A stretch of 64,000 bases of DNA from Salinisphaera sp. G21_0 (GCF_017744115.1 NZ_JAGHQW010000008.1:1-64000); one strand, 5' to 3'; positions 27,785 to 37,454 are shown, numbered from the stretch's first letter. A program made the numbers and translations. The notes: generated from the letters alone by a model not told the origin.

Positions 27785-28567
27785 ATGACTGCTGAAAGAG
27801 AGCTGGAACGGCCTATTGCAGGAGATGGTCTGAATGGGAAGGTTGCCCTGGTTACCGGTGCCAGTCGTGGTATTGGCAAAGCCATAGCGCTTGCCCTGGG
27901 GAAGGCCGGAGCCATCGTGATTGGCACGGCAACGTCTGAGTCCGGTGCGGCGGCCATTACTGACGCTTTGCAGGCGGAGGGTATTCAAGGTCAGGGCATG
28001 GCACTGAACGTAACCTCAGCGGAAGAATGTCAGGCAGTGCTCAAGGCGGTCAGCGCAGAATATGGCGCACCGTTGATTCTGATCAACAATGCCGGCATTA
28101 CCCGTGATAATATCCTGATGCGCATGAAGGAGGATGAGTGGGATGACGTTATTGATACTAATCTCAGTTCCATCTTCCGGATGAGTAAGGCTGTCCTGCG
28201 TGGTATGACTAAAGCACGCTGGGGGCGGATAGTGAATATCAGTTCTGTTGTTGGTTCCATGGGTAACCAGGGGCAGGCAAATTACGCGGCAGCCAAGGCC
28301 GGTATCGAAGGTTTCACCCGGGCGATGGCCCGTGAAGTCGGCTCAAGAAGCATTACCGTGAACACCGTTGCTCCGGGCTTTATCGAAACCGATATGACCA
28401 GGGCGCTGCCTGAAGAGCAGCAGTCCTCCCTGCTTGGCCAGATTCCCCTGGCCCGGTTGGGTCAGCCGGAAGAAATTGCCGCTGCTGTTGCTTTTCTGGT
28501 CAGTGAGCCTGCCGGGTATATCACTGGTGAGACCTTGCATGTCAATGGCGGCATGTACATGAATTAA
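27785..28567 (+). CDS. fabG: 3-oxoacyl-ACP reductase
   Basis: 260 residues. FabG reduces 3-oxoacyl-ACP with NADPH. The Rossmann motif TGASRGIGKA, the segment NNAGITRDN, the catalytic Ser region NISSVVGS, YAAAKAG with the catalytic Tyr and Lys, and the closing VNGGMYMN are present. About 15 residues at the start (MTAERELERPIAGDG) extend beyond the usual family start, but the ATG has a plausible ribosome site (ggaacaggcggga) and lies 14 bp from fabD, so I keep it. acpP follows after 223 bp with its own promoter candidate. Confidence 0.97.
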   Translation: MTAERELERPIAGDGLNGKVALVTGASRGIGKAIALALGKAGAIVIGTATSESGAAAITDALQAEGIQGQGMALNVTSAEECQAVLKAVSAEYGAPLILINNAGITRDNILMRMKEDEWDDVIDTNLSSIFRMSKAVLRGMTKARWGRIVNISSVVGSMGNQGQANYAAAKAGIEGFTRAMAREVGSRSITVNTVAPGFIETDMTRALPEEQQSSLLGQIPLARLGQPEEIAAAVAFLVSEPAGYITGETLHVNGGMYMN

Positions 28568-28707
28568 TCCTCCTTTGCCTGAACCTTTAGTGCTTTGGCA
28601 GTAGTGAGCAGGGCGAGGCAAACCCTGTTCTAATGGGTTGGGTTTTGGGGTTTTGTTAAATCTGTTGTCAATTTGCGTGGATAGTCACTGGTTTTCCATG
28701 AACTGGC

Positions 28708-28735
28708 TTGAAATTCCCATAATTGACCATATAAA
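28708..28735 (+). promoter_or_regulatory. Putative acpP promoter
   Basis: TTGAAA (28708-28713) and TATAAA (28730-28735) are 16 bp apart, 55 bp before the acpP ATG. acpP is usually among the most strongly expressed genes and often has its own promoter inside the fab cluster. Confidence 0.55.
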
Positions 28736-28790
28736 CTAGTTCACCTGTAGCCTCAGGCTGCACCGAATATCGATAGGAGCACAACAAGGT

Positions 28791-29024
28791 ATGAGCACCA
28801 TTGAAGAGCGCGTTAAGAAGATTGTTTGCGAACAGCTTGGCGTGAAGGAAGACGAAGTCACTAACAGTGCGTCATTCGTAGAGGATCTTGGCGCGGACTC
28901 TCTGGACACTGTTGAGTTGGTGATGGCGTTGGAAGAGGAATTCGAAACCGAGATTCCTGATGAAGAGGCTGAGAAAATCACCACTGTTCAGGAAGCAATT
29001 GACTACGTTGTTGCACACTCCTGA
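28791..29024 (+). CDS. acpP: Acyl carrier protein
   Basis: 77 residues, very acidic. The phosphopantetheine attachment Ser is in [18 protein letters not shown] near residue 37. ACP carries the growing acyl chain through FabD, FabG and FabF steps and donates acyl groups to lipid A and phospholipid synthesis. The ATG is preceded by aggagcac. A strong terminator lies about 90 bp after the stop, so most transcripts probably end before fabF, which matches the need for excess ACP. Confidence 0.98.
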   Translation: MSTIEERVKKIVCEQLGVKEDEVTNSASFVEDLGADSLDTVELVMALEEEFETEIPDEEAEKITTVQEAIDYVVAHS

Positions 29025-29115
29025 TTCTGCCTTGATTTGCACAACTGTATCTTTGTGACACGCTTTTTCGATACTGATTCTTTAGCGAAAGTATCTACAA
29101 AAAGTGTGTCACTCG

Positions 29116-29152
29116 AAAGCCGCATGACGATGGTCTGCGGCTTTTGTTGTTT
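29116..29152 (+). terminator. Rho-independent terminator after acpP
   Basis: The arms aaagccgca and tgcggcttt pair exactly around about 11 bases and are followed by a T-rich tail (ttgttgttt). It lies between acpP and fabF on the coding strand. Confidence 0.85.
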
Positions 29153-29308
29153 ATGGCAGTCTGCTGGCTATCGCTGTAAAAGCTGGCTGCATGATGACGA
29201 TTATCATCGTGTTGTTGTCGTTTTTTCATAGTCAGGCTGCTGTGGCGATGCTTTGATGTGAATGACGGTTCATTAAATCTGTACGACAGGTCAGCAGGAG
29301 AGTCAGTC

Positions 29309-30589
29309 TTGTCGGAAGAAAAAAATACAGAATGGTTATCGCAGCGAATGCGTAGAAGGGTTGTTGTAACAGGCATGGGGGCAATAACCCCGGTGGGCAA
29401 TAATGTCCATGACAGCTGGTCTGCTCTGTTGGCGGGACGCAGTGGTATTGAGGCGATCTCCCACCTTGATACGGAAGGTTTCAGTGTGTCTATCTGTGGC
29501 GCGGTCAAAGGTTTTGATCCTGACGGTGTTATCGATAAGAAAGATGCCCGTAAAATGGATGTCTTTATTCAGTACGGTGTGGCTGCTGCTGCCGAGGCCA
29601 TGGCTGACTCCGGTCTGGTGATTGATGATCACCGTGCGCACCGATATGGTGTGGCGATCGGCTCGGGTATTGGTGGTTTGACGTCTATTGAGCAGAACCA
29701 CTCCACGTTGCTGAACAGCGGCCCCCGTCGAATATCCCCATTTTTTATTCCCGCTGCCATCGTCAATATGGCGGCGGGCTGGGTTTCCATGAAATACAAT
29801 CTTCAGGGACCCAACTTTGCCACCTCTACAGCCTGCGCTACCGGCAGCCATGCCATTGCCCTTGCCGCGAGAACCATTGCTTATGGTGATGCCGATCTGA
29901 TGGTGGCTGGTGGTGCCGAAAAAGGTTCGTCAGCGCTGGGCATGACCGGTTTTGCTGCGGCCCGTGCGCTTTCTACCCGTAACCATGAGCCTGAAAAAGC
30001 CAGCCGCCCGTGGGATGCGGATCGTGACGGTTTTGTCCTGGGCGATGGTGCCGGTATTCTGGTACTGGAAGAGTACGAGCATGCGGTTAAACGTGGTGCC
30101 AGGATATACGCTGAGCTCAGTGGTGTTGGCATGAGTGGTGATGCCTGGCATATGACGTCACCGCCAGAAGATGGTCGTGGTGCTGCGCGTGCCATGATTT
30201 CAGCTCTTGAAGATGCCGGTCTGGTACCTGAAAATGTGTCGTATATTAATGCCCACGGCACGTCCACACCGGCAGGGGATGTGGCTGAAACACGGGCGAT
30301 TCATAAGGTGTTTGGTACCCACGCCGCGCGTCTGGCGGTCAGTTCAACCAAATCCATGACCGGCCATTTGCTGGGGGCTGCCGGGGCTGTGGAAGCGGTA
30401 TTCAGTATCAAATCCCTGGTTGAAGGTGTGATTCCCCCGACCATCAACCTGGATCAGCCCGGCGAAGGCTGTGATCTTGATTATGTGCCGCACCATGCCA
30501 GAAAAATGCAGATGGATCATGTGCTCACCAACTCTTTTGGCTTTGGTGGTACCAATGTAACCCTGGCATTTTCCAAATTAGACAGATAG
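29309..30589 (+). CDS. fabF: 3-oxoacyl-ACP synthase II
   Basis: About 426 residues. FabF elongates acyl-ACP by condensation with malonyl-ACP and sets the temperature response of unsaturated chains in E. coli. The thiolase fold carries the catalytic triad: Cys in [11 protein letters not shown], His in [11 protein letters not shown] and His in [13 protein letters not shown]. The conserved domain begins at [16 protein letters not shown] chose a TTG start at 29309 because caggag lies 8 bp before it; ATGs at 29258 and 29348 are alternatives, the second giving the standard family length. pabC follows in the same direction. Confidence 0.95.
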   Translation: MSEEKNTEWLSQRMRRRVVVTGMGAITPVGNNVHDSWSALLAGRSGIEAISHLDTEGFSVSICGAVKGFDPDGVIDKKDARKMDVFIQYGVAAAAEAMADSGLVIDDHRAHRYGVAIGSGIGGLTSIEQNHSTLLNSGPRRISPFFIPAAIVNMAAGWVSMKYNLQGPNFATSTACATGSHAIALAARTIAYGDADLMVAGGAEKGSSALGMTGFAAARALSTRNHEPEKASRPWDADRDGFVLGDGAGILVLEEYEHAVKRGARIYAELSGVGMSGDAWHMTSPPEDGRGAARAMISALEDAGLVPENVSYINAHGTSTPAGDVAETRAIHKVFGTHAARLAVSSTKSMTGHLLGAAGAVEAVFSIKSLVEGVIPPTINLDQPGEGCDLDYVPHHARKMQMDHVLTNSFGFGGTNVTLAFSKLDR

Positions 30590-30613
30590 GGCCGGTTAAA
30601 GAGGGGGTTCCGG

Positions 30614-31438
30614 GTGAGTGAGTATCCAGTCTGGGTGAATGGAGTGCCTGAAAGTTTCCTGCCGGTTTCAGACCGTGGGCTGGCCTACGGGGATGGCTTA
30701 TTTGAAACGGTTCGGGTTGCCGGTGGTAAGCCAACGCTGGCTGACTATCATTGGCGTCGCCTGCAACGTTCTTGCCAGCAGCTGGGTATTGCCGTGGATA
30801 TTGAGCGATTGCTTGAAGAGGTGGATGCCTTTCTGTTGGATAACCGGGCCTTTGACGGTGTGCTGAAGGTTATGATCACCCGGGGCAGCGGTGGACGCGG
30901 CTATAATCCTGAGGGTTGTCTCTCTGTGCGTCGGATTCTGTCACTCCACCCGCTACCGTCAAGGTCCCGTGATCCCGGAGTGCATGGCGCACGGGTAAAG
31001 CTCTGTCAGATGCGTCTTGGGCGAAGTGCCCTGGCAGGGCTGAAGCATCTGAATCGTCTTGAGCAGGTGCTGGCCAGAAGTGAATGGCAGGGCGATGCTT
31101 ACGACGAAGGTCTGCTGTGTGATTTTGAGGGCAACCTGGTTGAAGGCACCATGAGTAATCTGTTTATTGTGACTCATGAAGGTGACCTGGTGACTCCGGA
31201 TCTGTCATTCCATGGTGTGGCCGGGGTTTGTCGCGAGTTTATCATTGAGTTTGCCCGTCATCGTGGGATGACGGTTAAAGAGCAGTCCGTACCCCGGGGT
31301 CTGGATGTTGCAGAAATCTTTCTCTGTAACAGTGTCAACGGTGTCTGGCCTGTGATTGAATACGAAGGAAGGGAGTGGGGGATTGGTCCCCTGACTAGCC
31401 AAATTCGAGATTGTGTACTGGAAGAATTCAATGCTTAG
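30614..31438 (+). CDS. pabC: Aminodeoxychorismate lyase
   Basis: 274 residues, GTG start behind gggggttccggg. PabC is a fold-type IV PLP enzyme that splits 4-amino-4-deoxychorismate into p-aminobenzoate and pyruvate for folate. The PLP Lys lies in AGLKHLNRLEQVLAR near residue 140, and the segments SDRGLAYGDGLFETVRV near residue 20 and EGTMSNLF near residue 180 are typical. It sits between fabF and mltG as in E. coli and Pseudomonas, and its stop overlaps the mltG start. Confidence 0.95.
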   Translation: MSEYPVWVNGVPESFLPVSDRGLAYGDGLFETVRVAGGKPTLADYHWRRLQRSCQQLGIAVDIERLLEEVDAFLLDNRAFDGVLKVMITRGSGGRGYNPEGCLSVRRILSLHPLPSRSRDPGVHGARVKLCQMRLGRSALAGLKHLNRLEQVLARSEWQGDAYDEGLLCDFEGNLVEGTMSNLFIVTHEGDLVTPDLSFHGVAGVCREFIIEFARHRGMTVKEQSVPRGLDVAEIFLCNSVNGVWPVIEYEGREWGIGPLTSQIRDCVLEEFNA

Positions 31439-32486
31439 GAAGTTGCTGCTGACACTGTTCGGTGGTTTGCTGTTGGCTCTGTTGCTGGTCATAGCGGGTC
31501 TTGCAGCTGGCTGGTATGGTCTGCGCTGGTATGGTGATCAGCAGGTTCCGGTGACCAGTGATGCCGGGTTTGTCATTGTTGCGGGTGACTCGCTGGGGCG
31601 TGTGGTGCAGCGGCTGGCGGCAGACCGGCTGATTCAATATCCTGATATGTTTAAGGTCTTTGCCAGGGTTAAGGGGGTTGCTGCTGACCTTCATGCCGGG
31701 GAATACCTGATTGCTCCCGGTACCACCTATCGGCAGCTGTTGCAGAAGTTTGTTACTGGCGATGTCCGTTACTTCAGTGCGACCCTGGTGGAAGGCTGGA
31801 CATTAAAAGAGTTGCTCATAGACTTGAACAGCCACCCGAAGCTGACCGCTCCGGTAGAGCAGAAAAATCTGACAGAGGTGATGGGGGCGTTGCTAAGGGA
31901 TGTACCGCAGACCGATAACCTGGAAGGGATGTTCTATGCGGATACCTACAGCTTTGAAGCAGGGACGCCGGTGGCGTCAATTCTGCAAAGAGCCCATCAA
32001 AGACTGCAATCCGTCCTTGCGAATGAGTGGGATCAAAAGGCCGAAAACCTGCCGTATAAATCCCCCTATGAAGCCTTGATTATGGCGTCGATTATTGAGA
32101 AAGAAACAGGTGTGCCATCAGAGCGGCCTGATATTGCCGGTGTCTTTATCCGACGTCTGGAAAAAAGGATGCGACTTCAGACCGATCCGACCGTTATTTA
32201 TGGTATGGGTGATCGTTATCAGGGTGAATTGAATCGTCGCATGCTGAGGGAGCGAACCGCCTATAACACTTATGTTATTCATGGTCTGCCCCCAACCCCG
32301 ATAGCGACGGTTGGGCGCGAGGCCATTCAGGCAGCACTGAATCCGTCCGATGGGGAAACGCTTTATTTTGTTGCCCGTGGCGATGGTACTCACCACTTTT
32401 CCAAAACACTGGCGGAACACAATCGGGCCGTAAGGAAGTATCAGATTACGGAACGGCGGAAAGATTATCGTTCTACGGTGCAATAG
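31431..32486 (+). CDS. mltG: Endolytic murein transglycosylase MltG
   Basis: 351 residues from the ATG at 31431, which overlaps the pabC stop; a frame start at 31413 lies inside pabC and is less likely. MltG cuts nascent glycan strands at the inner membrane and so limits their length. One N-terminal transmembrane helix (LLLTLFGGLLLALLLVIAGL) is followed by a LysM-like subdomain (FVIVAGDSLGRVVQRLAADR) and the YceG catalytic domain. The catalytic Glu is in MASIIEKETG near residue 220, and DPTVIYGMG follows. tmk is next in the same direction. Confidence 0.95.
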   Translation: MLRKLLLTLFGGLLLALLLVIAGLAAGWYGLRWYGDQQVPVTSDAGFVIVAGDSLGRVVQRLAADRLIQYPDMFKVFARVKGVAADLHAGEYLIAPGTTYRQLLQKFVTGDVRYFSATLVEGWTLKELLIDLNSHPKLTAPVEQKNLTEVMGALLRDVPQTDNLEGMFYADTYSFEAGTPVASILQRAHQRLQSVLANEWDQKAENLPYKSPYEALIMASIIEKETGVPSERPDIAGVFIRRLEKRMRLQTDPTVIYGMGDRYQGELNRRMLRERTAYNTYVIHGLPPTPIATVGREAIQAALNPSDGETLYFVARGDGTHHFSKTLAEHNRAVRKYQITERRKDYRSTVQ

Positions 32487-32518
32487 AAACACTGGTTATT
32501 GATGAAATTGAGAGATTG

Positions 32519-33157
32519 ATGGGTTTTTTTCTGACGATTGAAGGCTGTGAAGGTGCCGGTAAAACCACCGCCAAAGGGGTTGTTCTGCAATGGTTAAAGG
32601 CTAATGGTCATGATGTTGTAGAAACCCGGGAGCCCGGTGGCACACCATTGGCTGAACAGCTGAGAAACCTGGTGCTTGTTGAGCACGAGGAGACGGTGAC
32701 GGATACTACCGAACTGCTGATGGTCTTTGCGGCACGCAGCCAGAATCTCAGTCAGCGTGTTGAGCCGGCACTGGCTGAGGGCAAGGTGGTGGTTTGTGAC
32801 CGGTTTACCGATGCAACTTATGCCTATCAGGGTGGCGGTCGTGGTATCGATGAGCAGCGTATCGCGGTGCTGGAGCAGCTGGTACAGGGGGATCGCAGGC
32901 CCGATATGACGTTGCTTCTGGATATTGAGCCGGAACTTGGCCTGGCAAGGGCGAAAGGTCGGGCTATTGAGCAGGGTGGGGCTCTGGATCGGATTGAGCA
33001 GGAAGCGATCGAGTTCTTTCACCGCGTTCGCAATGTCTATCTGGAAAGGGCTGAGCGTTTTCCCAATCAGTACGTTGTTATTGATGGCAGTCAGCCGATT
33101 CCAGAGGTTGAAACACACATCATCAAGGCTTTGCAGCGTCGGCTTGGGAGTCAATAG
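32519..33157 (+). CDS. tmk: Thymidylate kinase
   Basis: 212 residues, from the ATG at 32519 (a TTG one codon earlier is possible). Tmk phosphorylates dTMP to dTDP. The P-loop EGCEGAGKTT lies near residue 10, the DRx motif in CDRFTDATYAYQGGGRGID near residue 95, and the lid region follows (RAKGRAIEQGGALDRIEQE), which is longer than the E. coli lid by a few residues. Neighbours mltG and holB are the standard gammaproteobacterial order. Confidence 0.97.
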   Translation: MGFFLTIEGCEGAGKTTAKGVVLQWLKANGHDVVETREPGGTPLAEQLRNLVLVEHEETVTDTTELLMVFAARSQNLSQRVEPALAEGKVVVCDRFTDATYAYQGGGRGIDEQRIAVLEQLVQGDRRPDMTLLLDIEPELGLARAKGRAIEQGGALDRIEQEAIEFFHRVRNVYLERAERFPNQYVVIDGSQPIPEVETHIIKALQRRLGSQ

Positions 33158-33187
33158 CTCCACGGCCAAGGATAAAGGTTGGATTAA

Positions 33188-34207
33188 TTGAGTTCTGAAT
33201 CAACTGATATGGTGAGTAACTTCTTGTCAAAGCCGTTACCCTGGCACGGGGCTCAGTGGCAACCACTGGTTCAGCGAATGCAGGCAGGCCTGCTTTCCCA
33301 TGCCCTGTTGTTGAAGGGGGTGCCCGGGGTGGGTAAAGGTTATTTTGCCAGGGCTCTGGCCACTCGTGTGCTTTGTCATCAAAACAGTGGCGAGTACGCT
33401 TGTGGTCATTGTAAGAGCTGTGAGCTGGTCAAGGCGGGAACTCATCCTGATCTGCTGGTGGTTCAGCCTGAGTCGACAGGCAAGCCAATCAAGATTGACC
33501 AGATTCGTCAGGTCAATGAGTTTGCCCGTAAAACCGCCCAGCAGGGGGGGCGCAGGGTAATCATTATTAATCCGGCGGAAGCGATGAATGTTAATGCCGC
33601 CAATGCATTGCTGAAAAGTCTGGAAGAGCCCGGTGGTGATACCCTCTTTATTCTGGTCAGTGCCCGCTCCGGAGATATGTTGCCGACCATCCGCAGCCGT
33701 TGTCAGATGGTTTCTTTTACTGTGCCGGATATTGCGCAGGCAAAAGCCTGGTTATCGGATCATATTGCCGATCCTCTGGTGGTGGATCAGTTGTTGAGCC
33801 TTTCATCAGGTTCACCCATGATCGCCAGGGCAATGTTTGATCATGATACGCTGGCAGTTCGAGGACGTTTGTTCAATGCTATGCCCGAACTGTTTCGGGG
33901 GAATCTTACCCCCGTAGAGATGGCGAAAGAGTGGCATACGGGTAACCTGGTTGAACTGCTGGCCTGGATGGGCAGCTGGCTGGATGATGCTGTAAAACTG
34001 AAACTGGCGGCCGATGAAAGCTGTGTTCGGAATCGTGATTTGATGAGAATGCTGGACTATATGGCTAAAAAAGTGGAAGCGGCTGATCTGCTGGTATTGC
34101 GCGATAAAATCATGCTGCAGCGACAGCAGTTGCTTGAGGGCGCTAACCTGAACAGTCAGATGTTGATGGAAGGGGTGTTCAGCGATTATCTTGAGCTGGT
34201 GATATAA
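33188..34207 (+). CDS. holB: DNA polymerase III subunit delta prime
   Basis: 339 residues, TTG start at 33188 with aaaggttgg upstream. Delta prime is the stator of the sliding-clamp loader. The AAA+ fold has GVPGVGKGYFARALA (a modified Walker A), the zinc module with CGHCKSCELV and an upstream Cys, and the SRC motif in TIRSRCQMVSF. The C-terminal helical domain that contacts the other clamp-loader subunits is complete. The pilZ-type gene follows after 54 bp. Confidence 0.95.
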   Translation: MSSESTDMVSNFLSKPLPWHGAQWQPLVQRMQAGLLSHALLLKGVPGVGKGYFARALATRVLCHQNSGEYACGHCKSCELVKAGTHPDLLVVQPESTGKPIKIDQIRQVNEFARKTAQQGGRRVIIINPAEAMNVNAANALLKSLEEPGGDTLFILVSARSGDMLPTIRSRCQMVSFTVPDIAQAKAWLSDHIADPLVVDQLLSLSSGSPMIARAMFDHDTLAVRGRLFNAMPELFRGNLTPVEMAKEWHTGNLVELLAWMGSWLDDAVKLKLAADESCVRNRDLMRMLDYMAKKVEAADLLVLRDKIMLQRQQLLEGANLNSQMLMEGVFSDYLELVI

Positions 34208-34261
34208 ATCGGGTTCCTAACAGGTTGAATTTGAATTCAGGAAAAAAAGGAGAGGGTTGTC

Positions 34262-34603
34262 ATGGGGAAAGGGATGCAGGGACTGATGTCTCTAACCATA
34301 CGGGACACGGCATCACTCTATGAAGCGTATATGCCGTTTATCAGTGGCGGCGGGCTGTTTGTGCCAACCCACAAACATTACAACCTCGGGGATGACGTGT
34401 TTATTCGTCTGACGTTGATGGATGAGCCGGAGAAGATTCCTGTGCCGGGGAAGGTGGTTTGGGTTACGCCGATGGGGGCCCAGGGTGGCCGACAGGCAGG
34501 GATCGGTGTTCAATTTAATGATCCGACTGACAGTGTCCGCAGTAAAATTGAGAAGCACATTGCCGGTGCCTTGTCTTCAGACCGCCATACCAACACAATT
34601 TGA
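34262..34603 (+). CDS. pilZ: PilZ-domain protein (type IV pilus PilZ type)
   Basis: 113 residues behind a strong ribosome site (aaaaggagag). It is of the PilZ type next to holB in Pseudomonas, needed for type IV pilus assembly. These proteins share the PilZ fold but lack the Arg motif and bind no cyclic-di-GMP. Here the core FISGGGLFVPTHKHYNLGDDVF followed by KIPVPGKVVWVTPMG is recognisable and the RxxxR motif is absent. In relatives tatD follows directly; here an inverted-repeat element and an MFS gene lie in between. Confidence 0.9.
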   Translation: MGKGMQGLMSLTIRDTASLYEAYMPFISGGGLFVPTHKHYNLGDDVFIRLTLMDEPEKIPVPGKVVWVTPMGAQGGRQAGIGVQFNDPTDSVRSKIEKHIAGALSSDRHTNTI

Positions 34604-34702
34604 GCGGTCTTACGCAGGCGGCTTATATGATCCGCCCCGTTTTACAAGAGCCTGTTTCGTTGATTCATTAATCCTTATGGCCGATTTGCTTTCGGCCACA
34701 AT

Positions 34703-34866
34703 TAAGTAGTTAACCAAATGAAATCGTATTTTCTGACTAAGTGGACAGTCACTCTGCGGCGTTACAACTCCGGTCACATAGCTAAGGCTATGCTCCCTTC
34801 GTTGTGCCTTGCATAGTAACTGCCCACTCAGCCAGAAATATACGATTCCATTTGGCCAACTACTTA
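34703..34866. mobile_element. Small inverted-repeat element, copy 2 (MITE-like)
   Basis: About 164 bp, flanked by arms taagtagttaaccaaatg and the complement of catttggccaactactta, which continue to match imperfectly for about 45 bases. An interior palindrome, catagc-taag-gctatg, could make a further hairpin. It matches copy 1 at 26350-26545 closely at the ends and in the core aactccggtcac. It lies between pilZ and an MFS gene, and its right end contains that gene's stop codon. Confidence 0.82.
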
Positions 34867-36003
34867 TGTATGAAAATAATTTCGGCTTTGAGATAGCATT
34901 ACCAGCGAAATTAAGATAGCGACTCCTGGCAAAACCAGACCAAGATCCTGGACAATGCCAGCCAGCATCAAACCACTTCCGATGATCAGATAATACAGTA
35001 AGCCAAAAAGAGCTCCAGCGCTGCCGAGATTATCCTGATATTGCTGTAGTGCAGAGCTTATAACGTTAGGCATTGCAATACCAAAAGCCATGACGACCAG
35101 CAGCATTGGTATCAGGAACCAGATAGTGGTATTTAACAGATATACACCCAATGCACCGAATAGAAGGAAGCCATTAGCCAGCCATAATAATTTATGCTGA
35201 CTAATATCTCTCTCCAGCAGTCTTTTATTTAAATAGCTGCCCAGCAAGGTGCCAATACTCAAGATTAAACCACTGTGGCCAAATTCCTCAGCACTGCGAC
35301 CAAGTTGATGAAACGTGAAGCTGCCAAGCTGGTAATAAGAAAACAGAGCAACATTGTATAGTGCTACCAGCAGTGCTGAGTGCCATATATGTGAATCTGA
35401 ATAGAGACGCCTGGCAAGCAAAACAAGGTTTACCGATTTTATTCTTTCTGGTCGTGTTTCGGGAAGTTTCGCCCTATTCAGCACAAATAACAGGAATGCG
35501 GAGAAAGACAAAGCAGCAAAAACATACTGATAACCGCCCATTTGAGTAAGTTGCCCGCCAACAAACATGCCGATAATCGGACTTAGTGCAATTCCCATAC
35601 TGACAAGGCTGAAAACTTTACTGAGTTCGACTCCGGTGAAGAGATCCCGCAACATGGTTTGTGTGATCACCGAACCCACAGCAATACCAAAAGCACTCAT
35701 CGCTCTTGCAAACATTAATATGGTAAAGCTATCGGTTAACGTTGCTGTGCAAGTTGCCAATCCATAAATCAATAGGCCGGCTAACATTGAAGGTCTTCTG
35801 CCCCATTTATCAGCCATGATTCCCCAAACCGCAACACCTATTGCGAAAGAAGAAAAATAAACAGAGAGAGTCTGGGCGGCCTGAACTGTACTCACTGAAA
35901 AAGCATTGGCAATAGATCCCAGCGCCGGGCTATAGATCGTTTCGACAATCTGTGGAAACATGATCATCAGCAGCAGAATCAATAATGTGGAGTTAACTTT
36001 CAC
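34864..36003 (-). CDS. MFS efflux transporter, Bcr/CflA-like
   Basis: 379 residues with twelve predicted membrane helices. The loop between helices 2 and 3 carries MADKWGRRPSMLAG, the major-facilitator motif A. The family of short Bcr/CflA-type drug transporters fits its length and N-terminus (IMFPQIVETIYSPALGSIAN). The substrate cannot be told. Its TAA stop lies inside the right end of the inverted-repeat element, so the original C-terminus may have been changed. It is on the opposite strand to pilZ and tatD, which are neighbours in related genomes, so it is an insertion. Confidence 0.85.
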   Translation of the reverse strand: MKVNSTLLILLLMIMFPQIVETIYSPALGSIANAFSVSTVQAAQTLSVYFSSFAIGVAVWGIMADKWGRRPSMLAGLLIYGLATCTATLTDSFTILMFARAMSAFGIAVGSVITQTMLRDLFTGVELSKVFSLVSMGIALSPIIGMFVGGQLTQMGGYQYVFAALSFSAFLLFVLNRAKLPETRPERIKSVNLVLLARRLYSDSHIWHSALLVALYNVALFSYYQLGSFTFHQLGRSAEEFGHSGLILSIGTLLGSYLNKRLLERDISQHKLLWLANGFLLFGALGVYLLNTTIWFLIPMLLVVMAFGIAMPNVISSALQQYQDNLGSAGALFGLLYYLIIGSGLMLAGIVQDLGLVLPGVAILISLVMLSQSRNYFHT

Positions 36004-36232
36004 AATTCAGTCTTGCCATTAAAAAAACGTGGGAAAAGCAGAAGTGGGTTTATGATATTCTAATGCCCTGACGCTTTAACAGGAAAAAACGTATGCCGGG
36101 CCGTGAAGTTGCTTTTGTAATCGCTTCAGCATCGCCATAGTCGTTTTTTTTTTGGTATTGACATAAGGCTTGACAAACTGAGGTGAATTGAAAAGTTCAA
36201 ACTTGTCAGGGTTGAGCTTTCAGGAGAGAAGA

Positions 36233-37015
36233 ATGTTTATTGACTCCCATTGTCATCTCGATCGTTTGGATTTGAGTGCTTATGAGGGAAATCTTGACCT
36301 TGCAGTAGAGGCGGCCAGGGCGGCGGGTGTTGATCGTATGCTCTGTATTGGCATCGATCTGGCCAATGGCCCGGAGGTGGTATCACTGGCGGAGCGGTAT
36401 GAGGATGTCTATGCCTCGGTTGGCGTTCATCCACTGGACTGCAAAGAGGTTGTGCCTGATATCGACGTCGTGCGCTCACTGGCCAACCATAAAAAAGTGG
36501 TTGCTATCGGTGAAACAGGGCTTGATTACTACTACGCCACCACCGAAGGAGCTCAGGCGGTTCAGCGACAGTCCTTTATTAATCATCTTGAACTGGCCGC
36601 AGAACTGGCGTTGCCGGTGGTGGTGCATACCCGCGATGCCCGGGAAGATACTCTGGACTTTCTCCGTGAATACGGTTCCAGGGAGTCTGCCGGGGTGCTG
36701 CACTGCTTTACCGAGTCTCTGGAGATGGCAAAAGCGGCATTGGACCTGAATTACTACATTTCCATATCGGGTATTGTGACCTTTCGGAATGCGTCTGCGT
36801 TGCGGGAGGTGGTTGACTATTTACCCATGGATCGCTTGCTGATTGAAACGGACTCTCCCTATCTGGCACCGGTCCCCCATCGGGGCAAGTCGAACGAACC
36901 CCGGTTCGTTGCCGATGTGGCACGATTCATTGCTGCTCTGAAAGGAGTGACACCTGAGGAGCTTGGAGAAAAAACTTCTGGCAATTTCTATCGGCTGTTC
37001 CGCCGGGCAGTCTGA
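36233..37015 (+). CDS. TatD family metal-dependent deoxyribonuclease
   Basis: 260 residues from the ATG at 36233, which has caggagagaag directly upstream; an earlier start at 36188 adds unconserved residues. The TIM-barrel metal ligands are visible: DSHCHLD at the start, IGETGLDYYY, VVHTRDA, LHCFTES and ETDSPYLAP near the end. The family has 3'-5' exonuclease activity on DNA and roles in repair. The position after holB-pilZ matches the YcfH-type gene of relatives. The next genes are the nqr operon. Confidence 0.95.
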   Translation: MFIDSHCHLDRLDLSAYEGNLDLAVEAARAAGVDRMLCIGIDLANGPEVVSLAERYEDVYASVGVHPLDCKEVVPDIDVVRSLANHKKVVAIGETGLDYYYATTEGAQAVQRQSFINHLELAAELALPVVVHTRDAREDTLDFLREYGSRESAGVLHCFTESLEMAKAALDLNYYISISGIVTFRNASALREVVDYLPMDRLLIETDSPYLAPVPHRGKSNEPRFVADVARFIAALKGVTPEELGEKTSGNFYRLFRRAV

Positions 37016-37370
37016 TTGGTAAGCAATGGTCGTGTAATTTAGTGCTATAAAGGAAAAATTATTTATCAGGCTTTGCATGATTGAAGGGTGAGTTTGCCGA
37101 GATTTCTCGCTGTTTTCTCTGCTGGGGAAGAGCGAGAAAAACTCTGGCGATTAGGGTATTTGTTGGTTATTTCTTATAGGCATTGGTAAAAATATCCTCC
37201 CTGCCAGTATGGCATATCACCTCCAGTCTCTTTATAATTGTCCCACCATTTTCATCGGTGATGTTGCGGATTTAGGCTCAGGTACGGAATTTCCGATCAT
37301 GCTTCGACTAATTATAAAGAACTTAAGTTCTCCAATTACGACGCTTGTCTATCTGGATGCCCATCAGAAT

Positions 37371-37396
37371 TCTGCTGACTTTCAGCGGAGTTTTTT
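37371..37396 (+). terminator. Rho-independent terminator upstream of nqrA
   Basis: The arms tctgctga and tcagcgga pair (with G-T) around a 3-base loop and are followed by six T residues. It lies 330 bp before nqrA and 355 bp after tatD, so it may end the tatD transcript or a short RNA made from this spacer. Confidence 0.75.
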
Positions 37397-37454
37397 CTGT
37401 GTCTGATCGGATTGCCAGACTGCTTTCCGGGAATATAGCTGCGCAGCAGTAACC

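Noticed and set aside
37209..37406. 65-codon plus-strand frame upstream of nqrA
   Set aside because: It runs through the terminator hairpin at 37371-37396, so it is probably not a gene.
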